DNA of 35,256 nt from assembly GCF_002207865.1 (NCBI RefSeq), contig NZ_BDQM01000039.1, positions 1-35,256 on the forward strand. Direction: 5' to 3'. Source of the DNA: Colwellia marinimaniae (GTDB taxonomy: Bacteria; Pseudomonadota; Gammaproteobacteria; Enterobacterales; Alteromonadaceae). Every line of letters begins with the position of its first letter. The stretch's first letter is position 1. Positions 35,146 through 35,256 of this stretch are shown in pieces. The notes beneath the pieces were generated by a model. The model did not search any database and was not told the DNA's origin. It saw nothing but the letters and a program-made list of their open reading frames with translations. The position numbers and the translations under genes are program-made.

Positions 35146-35256
35146 CGTGTCAGAATAGTTGTCACCCCTAAAATTTAATTTTTTTTAGATCGGGGAGTGG
35201 TAATCGAACAATAAATGTCTAGTTATTCAACAGAAAGAAAAGAAGCTATTTTAAGT
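35146..35256 (+). mobile_element. left end of a second IS3-family element (runs off the window)
   Basis: CCGTGTCAGAATAGTTGTCA aligns with the left end of the element at 32661 over most positions, including GTGTCAG and GTTGTC. An OrfA start follows 70 bases later, the same spacing as in the first element. Only the first ~110 bases are in the window. Confidence 0.75.
35215..35256 (+). CDS. start of an IS3-family OrfA, partial
   Basis: ATG 35215 reads MSSYSTERKEAILS to the end of the window, the usual start of an IS3-type OrfA (compare the other copy's YSSQFKEAILNKL). The rest lies outside the window. Confidence 0.65.
   Translation, partial: MSSYSTERKEAILS

Overview
The window looks like chromosomal DNA of a low-GC marine gammaproteobacterium of the Alteromonadales type (Colwellia/Shewanella-like). 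This is inferred from its A+T-rich coding style, the Gram-negative porin, a YdiJ-type oxidoreductase and the divergent ppsA/ppsR pair. I could not run a database search, so the taxonomy is an impression.

Layout. (1) 181-10335 is ordinary core metabolism: a porin, ydiJ, ppsA and its regulator ppsR, an AroH-like DAHP synthase and a low-molecular-weight tyrosine phosphatase. (2) 11133-25406 is a defence island whose genes all lie on the minus strand. In transcription order they are: a CARF-domain sigma54 activator related to RtcR (broken by one in-frame TAG); a very good -24/-12 sigma54 promoter; a type I restriction R-subunit-like protein fused at its C-terminus to a DUF726-like alpha/beta hydrolase; a YaaW/UPF0174 protein; a membrane/coiled-coil protein; McrB; McrC; a HelD-like helicase carrying an embedded nuclease-like domain and C-terminal zinc ribbons; and an unknown 189-residue protein. 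No hsdM or hsdS is present. (3) 25451-28343 is decaying mobile DNA: small ORFs, a MobI-like mobilisation protein, about 700 bp without a recognisable gene, a block of ~65-bp tandem repeats and a frameshifted IS3 transposase fragment. (4) 28447-35256 is an accessory region: a serine recombinase, small unknown genes, a truncated Sel1-repeat gene abutting an IS982-type remnant, a nearly complete IS3-family element, a membrane protein, and the left end of a second IS3-type element at the window edge.

How the genes may work together. PpsA makes PEP, PpsR modifies and controls PpsA, and the DAHP synthase consumes PEP at the entry of aromatic biosynthesis, so this trio forms a PEP-centred neighbourhood. 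In the island, the CARF-sigma54 protein lies directly upstream of the only clear sigma54 promoter I found. The simplest reading is an inducible defence operon that is switched on when the CARF domain binds a nucleotide- or RNA-derived ligand. The downstream genes continue on the same strand with short gaps or overlaps (TAATG at mcrB/mcrC and mcrC/helicase, TAA-ATG at yaaW/membrane gene), so one signal could drive several effectors. The in-frame TAG in the sensor and the R-hydrolase fusion suggest that the island is being rearranged. Whether it is still functional cannot be decided from sequence alone.
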